Positions 41,495 through 50,427 of a DNA stretch of 58,775 nucleotides are shown here, one piece after another. A model generated the notes under the pieces. That model did no database searches, had not been told where the DNA came from, and was given only the letters and a program-made list of their open reading frames with translations. A program made the translations under genes and the position numbers. This DNA comes from a bacterium (GTDB lineage: Bacteria; UBA9089; JASEIO01): contig JASEIO010000004.1 in assembly GCA_030017475.1 (NCBI GenBank), positions 1-58,775 of the forward strand, given 5' to 3'. Every line of letters starts with the position of its first letter. Position 1 is the stretch's first letter.

Positions 41495-42400
41495 ATGAAG
41501 ATTAACTTAGCAACTCCAATTTATGAATGGGGGGCGAGTACGCCAGTTAAGGATGCGCTCATTGAACTAAAACACGATATTATAATAACTGATTACAGAA
41601 ATGACCCCGGCTCAGTTCCGTCTTCATTGTTGGAGAAGGACTATGATATACTCTTAGCCCTAAGGGGGGAGAGTCTACCCCCTCAGATATTAAAAAAGGT
41701 TAAAAAGCCAAAGATACTATGGCATGCAGAAATAATCCATCAAAATGAAGAAGAAAAGGATGAGATTTCCTTACTTAGACTAAATAGATTAAAATATAAT
41801 ATTGATTATTTTGATTTAATACTACATCATGATTATACAGCCTTGGATACCATTAGGAAGATTACCTCAAAAAAAGTGATATGGGTCCATCTAATGGCAG
41901 TTAATCCAAAGGTGTTTAAGAAACTTAATATTAATAAAGAGTATGATATTGGATTTATAGGAATTCCGAGTAAAAGAAGATTAGAGATTTGTAGAGCGAT
42001 TAAAAAGGTAACTAACTTGAATTGCCTATTTGTTACATGCTACGATCCTTTTAAAACAAATAGATTAATCAATCAGTGCAAGATATTTTTAAACATTCAT
42101 TTTACAAACATCTTAAATACTGAAGCAAGGATTCACGAATGTTTAGGAGCTGGTACCTTTATGTTAACAGAAGAGTTGTCAATGCCTGACCTATATAAAG
42201 ATGGCGAGCATCTCGTCAATTGGAAAAGGAATGATTTCCATGACTTAATCTATAAGATATCTTATTATTTAAAAAACGAAAGTGAAAGGGAGGAAATAGC
42301 CACAAAAGGACATAAGTATGCCTATGAAAATTATAGATATATCGATACAGTAAAAGATATGCTTAAGATAATTAAAAATAACCTGAATCTAAAGAGCTAA
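41495..42400 (+). CDS. Short CgeB-like glycosyltransferase
   Basis: 301 residues, a GT-B protein of the Glyco_trans_1_2 type. ILWHAEIIHQNEE and VHLMAVNPKVFKKL lie in the middle; the C-terminal donor region is NTEARIHECLGAGTFMLTEELSMP, and the end ENYRYIDTVKDML corresponds to the EHTFVHRM region of the longer CgeB-like proteins. Shorter than copies A and B because the inserted helices in mid-protein are missing. One base separates it from the next gene. Confidence 0.8.
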   Translation: MKINLATPIYEWGASTPVKDALIELKHDIIITDYRNDPGSVPSSLLEKDYDILLALRGESLPPQILKKVKKPKILWHAEIIHQNEEEKDEISLLRLNRLKYNIDYFDLILHHDYTALDTIRKITSKKVIWVHLMAVNPKVFKKLNINKEYDIGFIGIPSKRRLEICRAIKKVTNLNCLFVTCYDPFKTNRLINQCKIFLNIHFTNILNTEARIHECLGAGTFMLTEELSMPDLYKDGEHLVNWKRNDFHDLIYKISYYLKNESEREEIATKGHKYAYENYRYIDTVKDMLKIIKNNLNLKS

Positions 42401-42401
42401 A

Positions 42402-43382
42402 ATGAAGATTGGACTATTTAATGTTTTACCACTAATTACTAAGATAAGGTACCCGAGATATATCAATCTTTATAATGCCTTTAAGTTATTAGGTCACGAT
42501 ATTCTCTTTAATAATTTTGATGTAGATATAATATTTTATAGAATGACAGATCCTAAGCTTGATTTAAAATTTATGGAATACGCCAATAATATGAAGAAAC
42601 CAACAATCTATGATTTTTATGTAGGGCTTTACATTAAGGAATATTTGGAGGCAGCTAAGTTAGCTACTAAAGTAATAACACACTCCAAATCAGAGGCATT
42701 GCGTTTAGGGGATTTGATCTCAAGATCGGATATTATACCAATTTATTGTGTCCCTGATTGTTCTACATTTACCCCTGAGGTTCCACCAAAGATTAAAAAC
42801 AGCGGTCCTATTTTTATATACCATGGTAGTTTTACGTATTGCACACAGATACAACTTGCTATTAGAGCATTTATTGAGGTCTTAAAGAAGTATCCGAGTG
42901 CCTTATTTTATCTAATTGGTTACAGTAAAAGAAAAGATATAGACCCAGAAAGTGGTAGGATAAATGATATTGGTGAACAATGTAAAAGGCTAAGTGAAGG
43001 AATTCCTCAGGTTAAATATATAGAACCTGTTTGGATTCCTGAAATAGTTGGATATCTTAATTCCGCTCGGATATATTTATCATCCTTTGGTGGTAGTATA
43101 AAAGCTCAGTGTACAGCTCGTTCAGGAATGTTTGAGGCCATGGCTTGTGCTCGAACAATAATTACATCGGATACCTTAGAAAATAGAAATTTTATAGAAA
43201 ATGGAAAAACTGGTTTTTTAGTTCAACCTGATGATTTCAAGACTATAGCTGAGGTAATCTTGTATATATTAGATAATAAGATCAATACAGGACCTTTAGC
43301 AAGAGAATCGTTGATAAAAAGAGACTTAGTTGCCTCTCGATATATTCCCTCGCTCATTAAACTGGACTTTCTAACACCTTAG
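42402..43382 (+). CDS. GT4-like glycosyltransferase, last gene of the run
   Basis: 326 residues. The C-terminal half has the GT4 features FIYHGSFTYCTQIQLAIRAF (the start of the nucleotide-sugar domain), IPEIVGYLNSARIYLSSFGG, and RSGMFEAMACARTIITSD with the usual Glu near EAMACG, then ENGKTGFLVQPDD. The N-terminal half is short and divergent, without a clear acceptor motif. It ends the co-directed glycosyltransferase run; a 471-base gap with a small minus-strand gene follows. Confidence 0.82.
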   Translation: MKIGLFNVLPLITKIRYPRYINLYNAFKLLGHDILFNNFDVDIIFYRMTDPKLDLKFMEYANNMKKPTIYDFYVGLYIKEYLEAAKLATKVITHSKSEALRLGDLISRSDIIPIYCVPDCSTFTPEVPPKIKNSGPIFIYHGSFTYCTQIQLAIRAFIEVLKKYPSALFYLIGYSKRKDIDPESGRINDIGEQCKRLSEGIPQVKYIEPVWIPEIVGYLNSARIYLSSFGGSIKAQCTARSGMFEAMACARTIITSDTLENRNFIENGKTGFLVQPDDFKTIAEVILYILDNKINTGPLARESLIKRDLVASRYIPSLIKLDFLTP

Positions 43383-43488
43383 ACTAAACAGTCCTATTTG
43401 TTTTTTGAAGTTCCGATACCTCAAAAGATAGCATTAGACTACTTGGTTATATTGACATTAGAATACCAAATATTGATAAGGACAACTA

Positions 43489-43611
43489 CTAAACCTTTGG
43501 TTTATTATGTTTCTCTTTGTAGTCTTGGTAGATAGCTATAATTCCAATAGGGATGACAACTATGGCAACACCTATTAAAATTATTAACATACCTAATGTA
43601 GTATCAGACAT
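43489..43611 (-). CDS. 40-residue single-span membrane protein
   Basis: An ATG at 43611 on the minus strand, preceded by GGGGGT at a good distance, encodes MSDTTLGMLIIL..., one hydrophobic span of about 22 residues (LGMLIILIGVAIVVIPIG and onward) and a charged tail (YQDYKEKHNKPKV). A sigma70-type promoter lies upstream on the same strand (43716-43743). It sits alone and antisense in the gap between plus-strand glycosyltransferases. I do not recognise a family. A clean ribosome binding site, promoter, membrane topology and stop make it a credible small gene. Apart from this gene and its promoter, I see nothing else in the 471-base gap. Confidence 0.65.
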   Translation of the reverse strand: MSDTTLGMLIILIGVAIVVIPIGIIAIYQDYKEKHNKPKV

Positions 43612-43715
43612 TTTGGTACCCCCATTATTTGTCAACAATTGTTGCTATTACAAATGTCAAATAATGCCTTTAGTAGATTTTCTCGTTGTCTTTTTGTAAA
43701 ATATACCATATTTTT

Positions 43716-43743
43716 ATATTAGCACAAAGGGTAATTTTGTCAA
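43716..43743 (-). promoter_or_regulatory. Sigma70-type promoter of the small membrane protein
   Basis: On the minus strand: TTGACA (43743-43738), 16 bases, TAATAT (43721-43716). A leader of about 100 bases follows to the start at 43611. It contains the palindrome CAACAATTGTTG (43633-43644), which might be an operator. Confidence 0.6.
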
Positions 43744-43853
43744 TAGAATTAACTCTTTAATAATAATCCGTTACCAAAATGATTACAATTTGAAATTGGA
43801 TGATGGTTCACATAGATAGGAGATTGTAAGGATTCTGAAAGGGCGGTAATTTA

Positions 43854-45095
43854 ATGAAAAATTTACCTTCTTTTAAGATATTAACCTTTATTCCTGCTAC
43901 AGGAGTGGCTTTACCCTATATTGCTAAAGATGTAATCTCTGCTCTTCAGGAGCTTAATCAACAAGTTTTGGTACTTGATCTAAAGGATTTTCATGAAGAT
44001 CAATTGAGAATATTTTCATCCATAGAAGAGGCGATTATTAAATATAAACCAGATTTTATATTTACCCTTGCCACTATTGTCCTATATTCTGAACTATATA
44101 TCAAATATAAAATCCCCTATCTATCTTGGTTTACAACAGATCCAAAACTTTGGTTACGTCCTAATTCTCTTTCTGAATACTATTACATTTTTGTATGCAG
44201 TAAAGAAGCAGTTTCTGAATTGAAGGCCCAAGGTTTTAAAAATACATTTTATCTTCCATTATGTACCAATCCTAAGATATTTAAAAAATTAAACTTAGAA
44301 AATGGCGAATTGGAAAGATATAGATGCGACATCTCATTTGTAGGTACCTATAATAGATCAATTGGATTTAGAGAGAATAGGGATTTTTATAATAAGTTCT
44401 TAACCCCTTCGTTCGTCCAGGATATAATAAAAAGACAAAGTGAAAATCCTAATGAACAGATAAGGAATGTATTTGCAGAAGCTCTTAAGGATAAGTTTAA
44501 TTTTCAAAAGGGTATTTCTGCAATAGAGAAGTATGTCCCAAATTTAGAAGCAATTATTGCAGCTTTAGAATATGAAGCAATGGTAAGATATAGAAGAGAG
44601 GTCATTGATACTATCTCTAATTTTGGAATAAACCTATATGGAGATTCTGGATGGAGGGAGATTAGACATCCAAAGGTTAAATATAGAGGATGGATAGATA
44701 ACAGACAGGATTTACCAAGGCTTTATAATGCCACCAAGATAAACCTAAATTTATCCGTATCTTCAATGAAAGACGCTTTAAATATTAGCTCCTTTAATAT
44801 ACCAGCCTGTTCTTCTTTTATGTTATCAAATTTCAGAGAGGATTTGGTAAGATTATTCAGAGAAGGGGATGAGGTAGTCTATTTTAGAGATAAAAAGGAT
44901 TTAAAGGAAAAGGTAGATTATTATTTAAGAAATGATAAGGAAAGGGAAGAGATAGCAAAACGAGCCCAAAGAAGGATACTAACACAGCATACCTTTGTCC
45001 ACCGGATGGAAAAGGTACTCAGAATAATGGAAAGGTTTTTGTTTTTCTTATTATGTAAGTCTTTTTTTATCAAAATAATGCGATTAACGTTATAG
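43854..45095 (+). CDS. CgeB-like glycosyltransferase B
   Basis: 413 residues, paralogue of the gene at 39144. Shared segments include ALQELNQQVLVLDL, YLSWFTTDPKLW, FYLPLCTNPKIFKKL, LYGDSGWREIRHPKVKYRGW, NIPACSSFMLSNFREDL and TQHTFVHRMEKVL. Its end carries an extra hydrophobic tail (FLFFLLCKSFFIKIMRLTL) absent from copy A; this may be a membrane anchor or simply readthrough after loss of the original stop. It is the last gene of the island before the housekeeping block. Confidence 0.83.
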   Translation: MKNLPSFKILTFIPATGVALPYIAKDVISALQELNQQVLVLDLKDFHEDQLRIFSSIEEAIIKYKPDFIFTLATIVLYSELYIKYKIPYLSWFTTDPKLWLRPNSLSEYYYIFVCSKEAVSELKAQGFKNTFYLPLCTNPKIFKKLNLENGELERYRCDISFVGTYNRSIGFRENRDFYNKFLTPSFVQDIIKRQSENPNEQIRNVFAEALKDKFNFQKGISAIEKYVPNLEAIIAALEYEAMVRYRREVIDTISNFGINLYGDSGWREIRHPKVKYRGWIDNRQDLPRLYNATKINLNLSVSSMKDALNISSFNIPACSSFMLSNFREDLVRLFREGDEVVYFRDKKDLKEKVDYYLRNDKEREEIAKRAQRRILTQHTFVHRMEKVLRIMERFLFFLLCKSFFIKIMRLTL

Positions 45096-45251
45096 CGAAG
45101 AGATTTCAAAGGTAAGGGTTGGATTAAGCGAAGATTGCCACGGATGAAAGGTTAATTGAGAACCTTCAAAATGAAACCCTACTATTTATAAATCTCTATG
45201 CCTTTATTCCCAAACCTCCTTTCAGTTATTTATACTTTCGTGCAAAATTGG

Positions 45252-45280
45252 TTGACACAGACTTAAGTTTGGATTATATT
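45252..45280 (+). promoter_or_regulatory. Sigma70 promoter of thpR
   Basis: TTGACA (45252-45257), 17 bases, TATATT (45275-45280). Predicted RNA start near 45287, 21 bases before the thpR ATG. Confidence 0.75.
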
Positions 45281-45307
45281 AATTTATGAAAATGTTCAAA
45301 GGGTCAA

Positions 45308-45871
45308 ATGGAGTTAATAAGGGCGTTTATTGCTATACCTATAATAGATGAGATTAAAGAGCGAGTGAGAGAGATTCAAGATGAGTTGAAAGGAGCAGGT
45401 GCACGCGTTACATGGGTAGATCCGAAGAAGTTACATCTCACTTTACGCTTCCTGGGAAATGTAGAGAAGGATAGATTAGAGAGGGTCTTCGAACAAACAA
45501 CGAAGGTGGTAAAAGATTATCATCCATTCAAGGTATCCTTTTCTAAGATTGGATGTTTTCCAAGGCCAGCCTCTCCTCGAGTGATTTGGGTTGGCGTAGA
45601 GAGTGGGCGGACTCACCTTATAAAATTGGCTACGAATCTTTCACTGAGGCTACAGTCTATTGGATTCGAAGAAGAGAAGACATTTTCTCCTCACTTAACA
45701 TTAGGAAGGGTAAAAGATGGTCAAAATAGAGATAGATTGGTTCGTCTCATATCGAAGCGAAAAGAGGTTTTTATTGGGGAGATGGAGGTGGGTAAGGTAG
45801 AAGTGATGAGGAGTGAATTAACCCCTGCGGGCCCAATCTATACTATATTGAAAGAGACCTACCTCTTTTGA
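45308..45871 (+). CDS. thpR: RNA 2',3'-cyclic phosphodiesterase
   Basis: 187 residues, usual length of the 2H phosphoesterase family. The two catalytic HxTx motifs are HLTLRFLG (about residue 43) and HLTLGRVK (about residue 130). It opens cyclic phosphates at RNA ends. It lies directly before recA, an arrangement common in Firmicutes-like and other bacteria (thpR/ligT next to cinA and recA). Confidence 0.93.
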   Translation: MELIRAFIAIPIIDEIKERVREIQDELKGAGARVTWVDPKKLHLTLRFLGNVEKDRLERVFEQTTKVVKDYHPFKVSFSKIGCFPRPASPRVIWVGVESGRTHLIKLATNLSLRLQSIGFEEEKTFSPHLTLGRVKDGQNRDRLVRLISKRKEVFIGEMEVGKVEVMRSELTPAGPIYTILKETYLF

Positions 45872-45877
45872 AAAAGG

Positions 45878-45906
45878 TTGACATTTGTAAAAAAGGTTTG
45901 TATAAT
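45878..45906 (+). promoter_or_regulatory. Consensus sigma70 promoter of recA
   Basis: TTGACA (45878-45883), 17 bases, TATAAT (45901-45906): exact consensus. The RNA should start near 45913, so the leader before the recA ATG (45924) is only about 11 bases and contains just the ribosome binding site GGAGG (45914-45918). No obvious LexA box of the CTGT-N8-ACAG or GAAC-N4-GTTC type is seen. Confidence 0.85.
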
Positions 45907-45923
45907 GGATGGTGGAGGATAGA

Positions 45924-46919
45924 ATGGGTGAAAGAGAAAAGGTACTGGAATTGGCTTTAGCGCATATTGAAAAGCAATTTGGGAAGGGTTCAATTATGCG
46001 CTTAGGAGAGCAAAAAGCGATAGGAAAGATAGAGGCTATTCCTACAAGTGCCTTATCTCTTGACTTAGCCATTGGAATAGGAGGATTTCCAAGAGGGAGG
46101 GTGGTAGAGGTCTTTGGCCAAGAAGGATCAGGGAAAACTACCTTAACTTTACATGTTGTAGCTAATGCCCAAAAGCAAGGTGGAGTAGCTGCCTTTATTG
46201 ATGCTGAGCATGCCTTAGATCCAACGTATGCTAAAAGGTTGGGTGTAGATGTGGATAATCTCCTTATCTCTCAGCCTGATACTGGAGAACAGGCATTAGA
46301 GATTGCAGAGACCTTAGTTAGATCAGGGGCAATTGATGTTGTTGTAATTGATTCTGTGGCTGCCCTTGTTCCTCGAGCGGAGATTGAGGGGGAGATGGGT
46401 GATGTTCATGTGGGATTGCAAGCTCGCCTAATGAGTCAGGCATTGCGTAAGCTTACATCCTCTATAAGTAAATCTAAAACATGTGCCATCTTTATCAATC
46501 AAATCCGAATGAAGATTGGGGTTATGTTCGGTAGTCCAGAGACAACCCCTGGAGGTCACGCTTTGAAATTCTATGCCTCTCTTCGTTTAGATATGAGAAG
46601 AATTCAGCCGATTAAAAAAGGGGATGAAGTAATAGGGAACTTGGTAAAGGTAAAGGTGGTTAAAAATAAGGTGGCACCACCATTCCGTGAGGCAACCTTT
46701 GATATAATATATGGGGAAGGAATTTCAAGGGAAGGGAGCCTGTTGGATGTAGGGGTAGAAAATGGATTCATTAATAAATCAGGCGCCTTTTACTTCTATG
46801 GAGATAATAAACTTGGCCAAGGAAGAGAGAATGCTAAGCAATATCTTAGGTGTAATCCTAAGCTTTCGCTTGAGATTGAAGAAAAGATTAGGCAAAAATT
46901 TGGTTTGATCAACACCTGA
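45924..46919 (+). CDS. recA: RecA recombinase
   Basis: 331 residues. Walker A is GQEGSGKTT, Walker B is [12 protein letters not shown], and the makes-ATP-turn segment [19 protein letters not shown], the L1/L2 loops ([34 protein letters not shown]) and the C-terminal domain are complete. ATG 45924 is the start: the ATG at 45909 lies before the predicted RNA start and the N-terminus [12 protein letters not shown] is that expected for RecA. The acidic C-terminal tail of E. coli RecA is short here. Drives homologous recombination and repair. Confidence 0.97.
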   Translation: MGEREKVLELALAHIEKQFGKGSIMRLGEQKAIGKIEAIPTSALSLDLAIGIGGFPRGRVVEVFGQEGSGKTTLTLHVVANAQKQGGVAAFIDAEHALDPTYAKRLGVDVDNLLISQPDTGEQALEIAETLVRSGAIDVVVIDSVAALVPRAEIEGEMGDVHVGLQARLMSQALRKLTSSISKSKTCAIFINQIRMKIGVMFGSPETTPGGHALKFYASLRLDMRRIQPIKKGDEVIGNLVKVKVVKNKVAPPFREATFDIIYGEGISREGSLLDVGVENGFINKSGAFYFYGDNKLGQGRENAKQYLRCNPKLSLEIEEKIRQKFGLINT

Positions 46920-46929
46920 GGGTGAAAAG

Positions 46930-47883
46930 ATGGCTGGAGAAAGGATATTAGTGGTGGATAATGATGAGAGTGTGGTGGAAAGTCTAAGCGAGGTTCTTAA
47001 GAATGAGGCATTTGTAGTTTATACTGCCGAAGATGGCCATAAGGCCTTAGAAATAGCCAGAAAGGAAGTGCCAGATCTTATCTTGCTGGACATTATAATG
47101 CCAGATATGGATGGGTTTGAGGTTTGCCAAAGGTTAAAGGATAATTTCTTCACTGCTCACATTCCCATTATAATGCTTACAGTAAGGGATCATATCAATG
47201 ATAAGGTAAAAGGATTAGATTTAGGGGCAGATGATTATATAAACAAGCCTTATGATTATCAAGAGCTCATTGCCAGAATCGGGGCAATTTTAAGGAGAAC
47301 ACATTTAGATAGAGATTCTAATCCCTTAACTGGCCTTCCAGGAAATATTACAATTGAGCGAAAGATAAAAGAACGTATTTCGTCAGGGGAATTGTTTGCT
47401 GTCCTCTATGCGGATTTAGATGACTTCAAGCCTTACAATGACTATTATGGATATTCGAGAGGAGACGAGGTGATTAGGACCTTATGTAAAATTATCCTTT
47501 CTACAATGGAGCAGTGCGGATCGTTTTCTTCAGATTTTGTAGGACATATTGGAGGAGATGACTTTATAATTGTTACTACCCCAGATAAGGTCAAATCTAT
47601 TTGTGAAAATATCATTAATAAGCTTGAGCAAGAATCCCCAGGACTTTTTAGAGAAGAGGATAGAAAGAAGGGTTATATTGAAATCCAAGATAGGCAAGGA
47701 AATATGAGACGGTTTCCTACATCATTCACTATTACCATTTCTGTAGCTACCAATCAACAGACAAAATTAACCACCCATTTACAGATAAGTGATATTGTAG
47801 CTGAATTGAAGCGCTATGGGAAGAGACATGAAGGATCAATTTACGTAATCGACAGAAGAACCTATAAAGAAGAACATCATTAA
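46930..47883 (+). CDS. Receiver-GGDEF protein with altered GGDDF site
   Basis: 317 residues. The N-terminal receiver domain (1-120) has the acidic pair VVDND, the phospho-acceptor Asp in LLDIIMPDMDG, the Thr/Ser in MLTVRD and the Lys in NKPYDY. The C-terminal GGDEF-type domain (130-310) starts DSNPLTGLPGN and has ADLDDFKPYNDYYGYSRGD and the signature HIGGDDFIIV in place of GGDEF/GGEEF. This form is common in a branch of receiver-GGDEF proteins that may not make c-di-GMP. Cotranscribed with recA (10 bases apart). Confidence 0.88.
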   Translation: MAGERILVVDNDESVVESLSEVLKNEAFVVYTAEDGHKALEIARKEVPDLILLDIIMPDMDGFEVCQRLKDNFFTAHIPIIMLTVRDHINDKVKGLDLGADDYINKPYDYQELIARIGAILRRTHLDRDSNPLTGLPGNITIERKIKERISSGELFAVLYADLDDFKPYNDYYGYSRGDEVIRTLCKIILSTMEQCGSFSSDFVGHIGGDDFIIVTTPDKVKSICENIINKLEQESPGLFREEDRKKGYIEIQDRQGNMRRFPTSFTITISVATNQQTKLTTHLQISDIVAELKRYGKRHEGSIYVIDRRTYKEEHH

Positions 47884-47887
47884 TTGT

Positions 47888-48877
47888 CTAGATAATCCTT
47901 ACCTCTTGTTTCCCTTCCTTTATTTCTCCAATTAGGTATGTGCTTACAAAATTTTTTAAATCTTCCATAGCGAAAGGGGCATCTTTTTCACTTAAGACAA
48001 CCACCATACCAATACCCATGTTAAAGGTCCTGTACATCTCATCTTTACAGATATTACCCCTTTTCTGAATAATATGGAAGATTGATGGGGTAGGGAAATC
48101 TTTCTCTTTAATTTCACAAGATAAACCTTGTGGCAATATCCTTTTTATATTATCAAATCCGCCCCCTGTGATATGGGCAATACCTTTTATATCAAATTTC
48201 TTTTTTGCGGAAAGTATTGGCCTTACATAAATTTTTGTAGGGGTTAATAATTCCTCTTTAAAGTGCGCCAATTCTTCATCTAATATCTTTCTAACTAATG
48301 AATAACCATTTGAATGCAGCCCAGATGAGGATAAACCAATTACCTTATCCCCTGGTTTTATTTTTTGTCCATCGATTATTTTATCCTTATCCACTACACC
48401 AACCGAAAACCCCACCAATTCATACTCCCCTTCCCTATAAAATCCAGGCATCTCTGCAGTTTCCCCACCAAGTAGGGAACAATTTGCCTCTTTACATCCA
48501 GCCACAATCCCCTTTATTATATCCTCCGCTATATCTATTTCCAACTTACCCATACCTAAATAATCAAGGAAAAATAATGGCTCTGCGCCCGCAGTTACCA
48601 AATCATTCACTCCCATAGCTACTAAATCAATTCCAATTGTATCATGTTTTCTTAATAAACTGGCTATTTTAAGCTTTGTTCCTACTCCATCACAACTTGA
48701 GACCAAAACTGGCTCTTTATACCTTTCAAATTTAGCCTCAAATAATCCAGAAAATCCGCCAATATCAGTTAAAACTTCCGCCCTATTTGTAGTTTTAACT
48801 AATGGGCGAATCCCCTTTATTAACTCCCACCCTTTTGCTATATCAACACCTGCATCCTTATAAGTAATACCACCCAT
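47888..48877 (-). CDS. purM: Phosphoribosylformylglycinamidine cyclo-ligase (AIR synthetase)
   Basis: 329 residues. PurM closes the imidazole ring in purine synthesis. Visible signatures are SCDGVGTKLKIA, GIDLVAMGVNDLVTAGAEPLFFLDYLG, LLGGETAEMPGFY, LSSSGLHSNGYSLVR and AHITGGGFDNIKRILP. It follows purF on the minus strand with a gap of about 9 bases, and is convergent with the receiver-GGDEF gene with only 4 bases between them. Confidence 0.96.
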   Translation of the reverse strand: MGGITYKDAGVDIAKGWELIKGIRPLVKTTNRAEVLTDIGGFSGLFEAKFERYKEPVLVSSCDGVGTKLKIASLLRKHDTIGIDLVAMGVNDLVTAGAEPLFFLDYLGMGKLEIDIAEDIIKGIVAGCKEANCSLLGGETAEMPGFYREGEYELVGFSVGVVDKDKIIDGQKIKPGDKVIGLSSSGLHSNGYSLVRKILDEELAHFKEELLTPTKIYVRPILSAKKKFDIKGIAHITGGGFDNIKRILPQGLSCEIKEKDFPTPSIFHIIQKRGNICKDEMYRTFNMGIGMVVVLSEKDAPFAMEDLKNFVSTYLIGEIKEGKQEVRII

Positions 48878-48886
48878 ATATCACTT

Positions 48887-50221
48887 CTATCTTATAGGAT
48901 AATTTCCATCAAAGCAGGCAGTGCAAAAACCTTTATTGTCTTTAGAAACAGAGTTTAACAGTCCAGAGATACTTAAATAGCCAAGGGAATCCACTCCCAT
49001 ATATTCCCTTATTTCCTCTATGGTGTGATTTGAGGCAAGTAGTTCTTCCCTTGTTGGAGTATCGATTCCATAGAAACAAGGGTGTTTAATTGGGGGTGAA
49101 CTTATTCTTAAATGTATCTCCTTTGCCCCAGCTTCCCTAATTAATCTCAATATCTTTCTTGAAGTTGTTCCTCTAACAATTGAGTCATCAATTACTACTA
49201 CCCTTTTCTCAGATAGCACATCATCAATAGGATTTAGTTTAATTTGAACCCCCATGTTTCTAATTGTTTGGGTCGGGGAAATGAATGTTCTGCCCACATA
49301 TCTATTTCTGACCAATCCCAAATTATAGTGGATTCCTGATTCTTCAGCATATCCAATAGCTGCTGATACCCCAGAATCAGGAATTGGGACTACCAAATCC
49401 GCTGAAGCCGGTTTCTCTCGTGCCAATTGTCTACCCATCTCCATCCTTACCTTATGCATATTTTCACCAAATATATCTGAATCTGGTCGAGCGAAATAGA
49501 CTGCCTCAAATATACAAAGGGCATTTCTTTCTGATTGGTGAATCTTCTTTGAAGTTATACCACTCTCGTTAATAACCACCATCTCTCCCGGCATAACCTC
49601 TCTTAAAAACTTGGCATTGACTAAATCTAAGGCACATGATTCAGAGGCCAATATATAGGAATGGATTAACCTTCCAAGACATAAAGGATGAAATCCAAAC
49701 GGATCTCTTATCCCAATCAGTTCTTTAGGAGTCATAATGATTAATGAATATGATCCTTTAATAAAGGATAGGGCTTCAGTTAAGGCAGGAAGAAATTCCC
49801 GTTTGCGAGACCTGGCTAATAGATGTACAATTACCTCTGAATCGACTGTTGTTTGGAAAATGGCGCCCTCAGCTTCAAGTTCTTTCCTTAAAAAGTTTCC
49901 ATTCACCAAATTCCCATTATGGGCAATAGCAATCTTGCCTTTACTGCATCCAACAACAAGTGGTTGAGCATTAACAATACTTGATTCGCCAAAGGTGGAA
50001 TATCTAACATGTCCAATGGAGATCTCTCCTTTTAACCTTTCTAAGACCTCGTCCGAGAATACATCCTGCACTAAACCCATTTGTTTATAAACTTCCATGT
50101 TTTCGCCATCAGATGTTACAATCCCGGCTGATTCTTGCCCTCTATGCTGCAAGGCAAAAAGTCCTAAGTAGGTTAATTTCGCTGCATTTTCCGCCCCATA
50201 AATCCCAAAGATTCCACACAT
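48887..50221 (-). CDS. purF: Amidophosphoribosyltransferase
   Basis: 444 residues, first step of purine synthesis. The start at 50221 is chosen so that the protein begins MCGIFGIYG: Cys2 is the glutaminase nucleophile exposed when Met is removed. The frame remains open to 50281, but the promoter -10 element (50253-50258) shows that the longer form would start before the RNA. FALQHRGQESAGIV, the PRPP loop VVVIDDSIVRGTTSRKI, and cysteines in HPCFYGIDTPTREEL and CTACFDGNYP indicate the [4Fe-4S] class known from Bacillus. Confidence 0.95.
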   Translation of the reverse strand: MCGIFGIYGAENAAKLTYLGLFALQHRGQESAGIVTSDGENMEVYKQMGLVQDVFSDEVLERLKGEISIGHVRYSTFGESSIVNAQPLVVGCSKGKIAIAHNGNLVNGNFLRKELEAEGAIFQTTVDSEVIVHLLARSRKREFLPALTEALSFIKGSYSLIIMTPKELIGIRDPFGFHPLCLGRLIHSYILASESCALDLVNAKFLREVMPGEMVVINESGITSKKIHQSERNALCIFEAVYFARPDSDIFGENMHKVRMEMGRQLAREKPASADLVVPIPDSGVSAAIGYAEESGIHYNLGLVRNRYVGRTFISPTQTIRNMGVQIKLNPIDDVLSEKRVVVIDDSIVRGTTSRKILRLIREAGAKEIHLRISSPPIKHPCFYGIDTPTREELLASNHTIEEIREYMGVDSLGYLSISGLLNSVSKDNKGFCTACFDGNYPIR

Positions 50222-50252
50222 TTCTTTACCGCTCCAAAACTCTCTCATTCTG

Positions 50253-50281
50253 ATTATATAAAACTTTCTTTGATTTGTCAA
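50253..50281 (-). promoter_or_regulatory. Consensus sigma70 promoter of purF-purM
   Basis: Minus strand: TTGACA (50281-50276), 17 bases, TATAAT (50258-50253). Predicted RNA start near 50246, 25 bases before the purF ATG. No purine riboswitch fits into so short a leader. Confidence 0.85.
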
Positions 50282-50321
50282 TGAATAAGATCATCTTGCG
50301 TTCTCTGTGGTTAGATTTTTC

Positions 50322-50351
50322 TTGACGGATAGATTAAAAAGGTGATATATT
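50322..50351 (+). promoter_or_regulatory. Sigma70-type promoter of the comEA-like pair
   Basis: TTGACG (50322-50327), 18 bases, TATATT (50346-50351). It faces away from the purF promoter 40 bases off. The leader to the ATG at 50428 is about 70 bases. Confidence 0.65.
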
Positions 50352-50427
50352 AATGACGTTTTGGAGTTAAAATGGGGTTTTTAGCCCAAATTCCTTTTGT
50401 AAGAAGTGCTTGGAGAGGGGAAAGAAA

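Noticed and set aside
45909-45923. An upstream ATG for recA.
   Set aside because: It lies 3 bases after the -10 box, before the expected RNA start, and the ribosome binding site fits the ATG at 45924.
48298-48618. A 106-codon plus-strand frame opposite purM.
   Set aside because: Shadow of purM with Pro/His/Leu-rich composition and no start signal.
50222-50281. A 20-residue N-terminal extension of PurF.
   Set aside because: The -10 element lies inside it and the mature enzyme needs Cys directly after the initiator Met.
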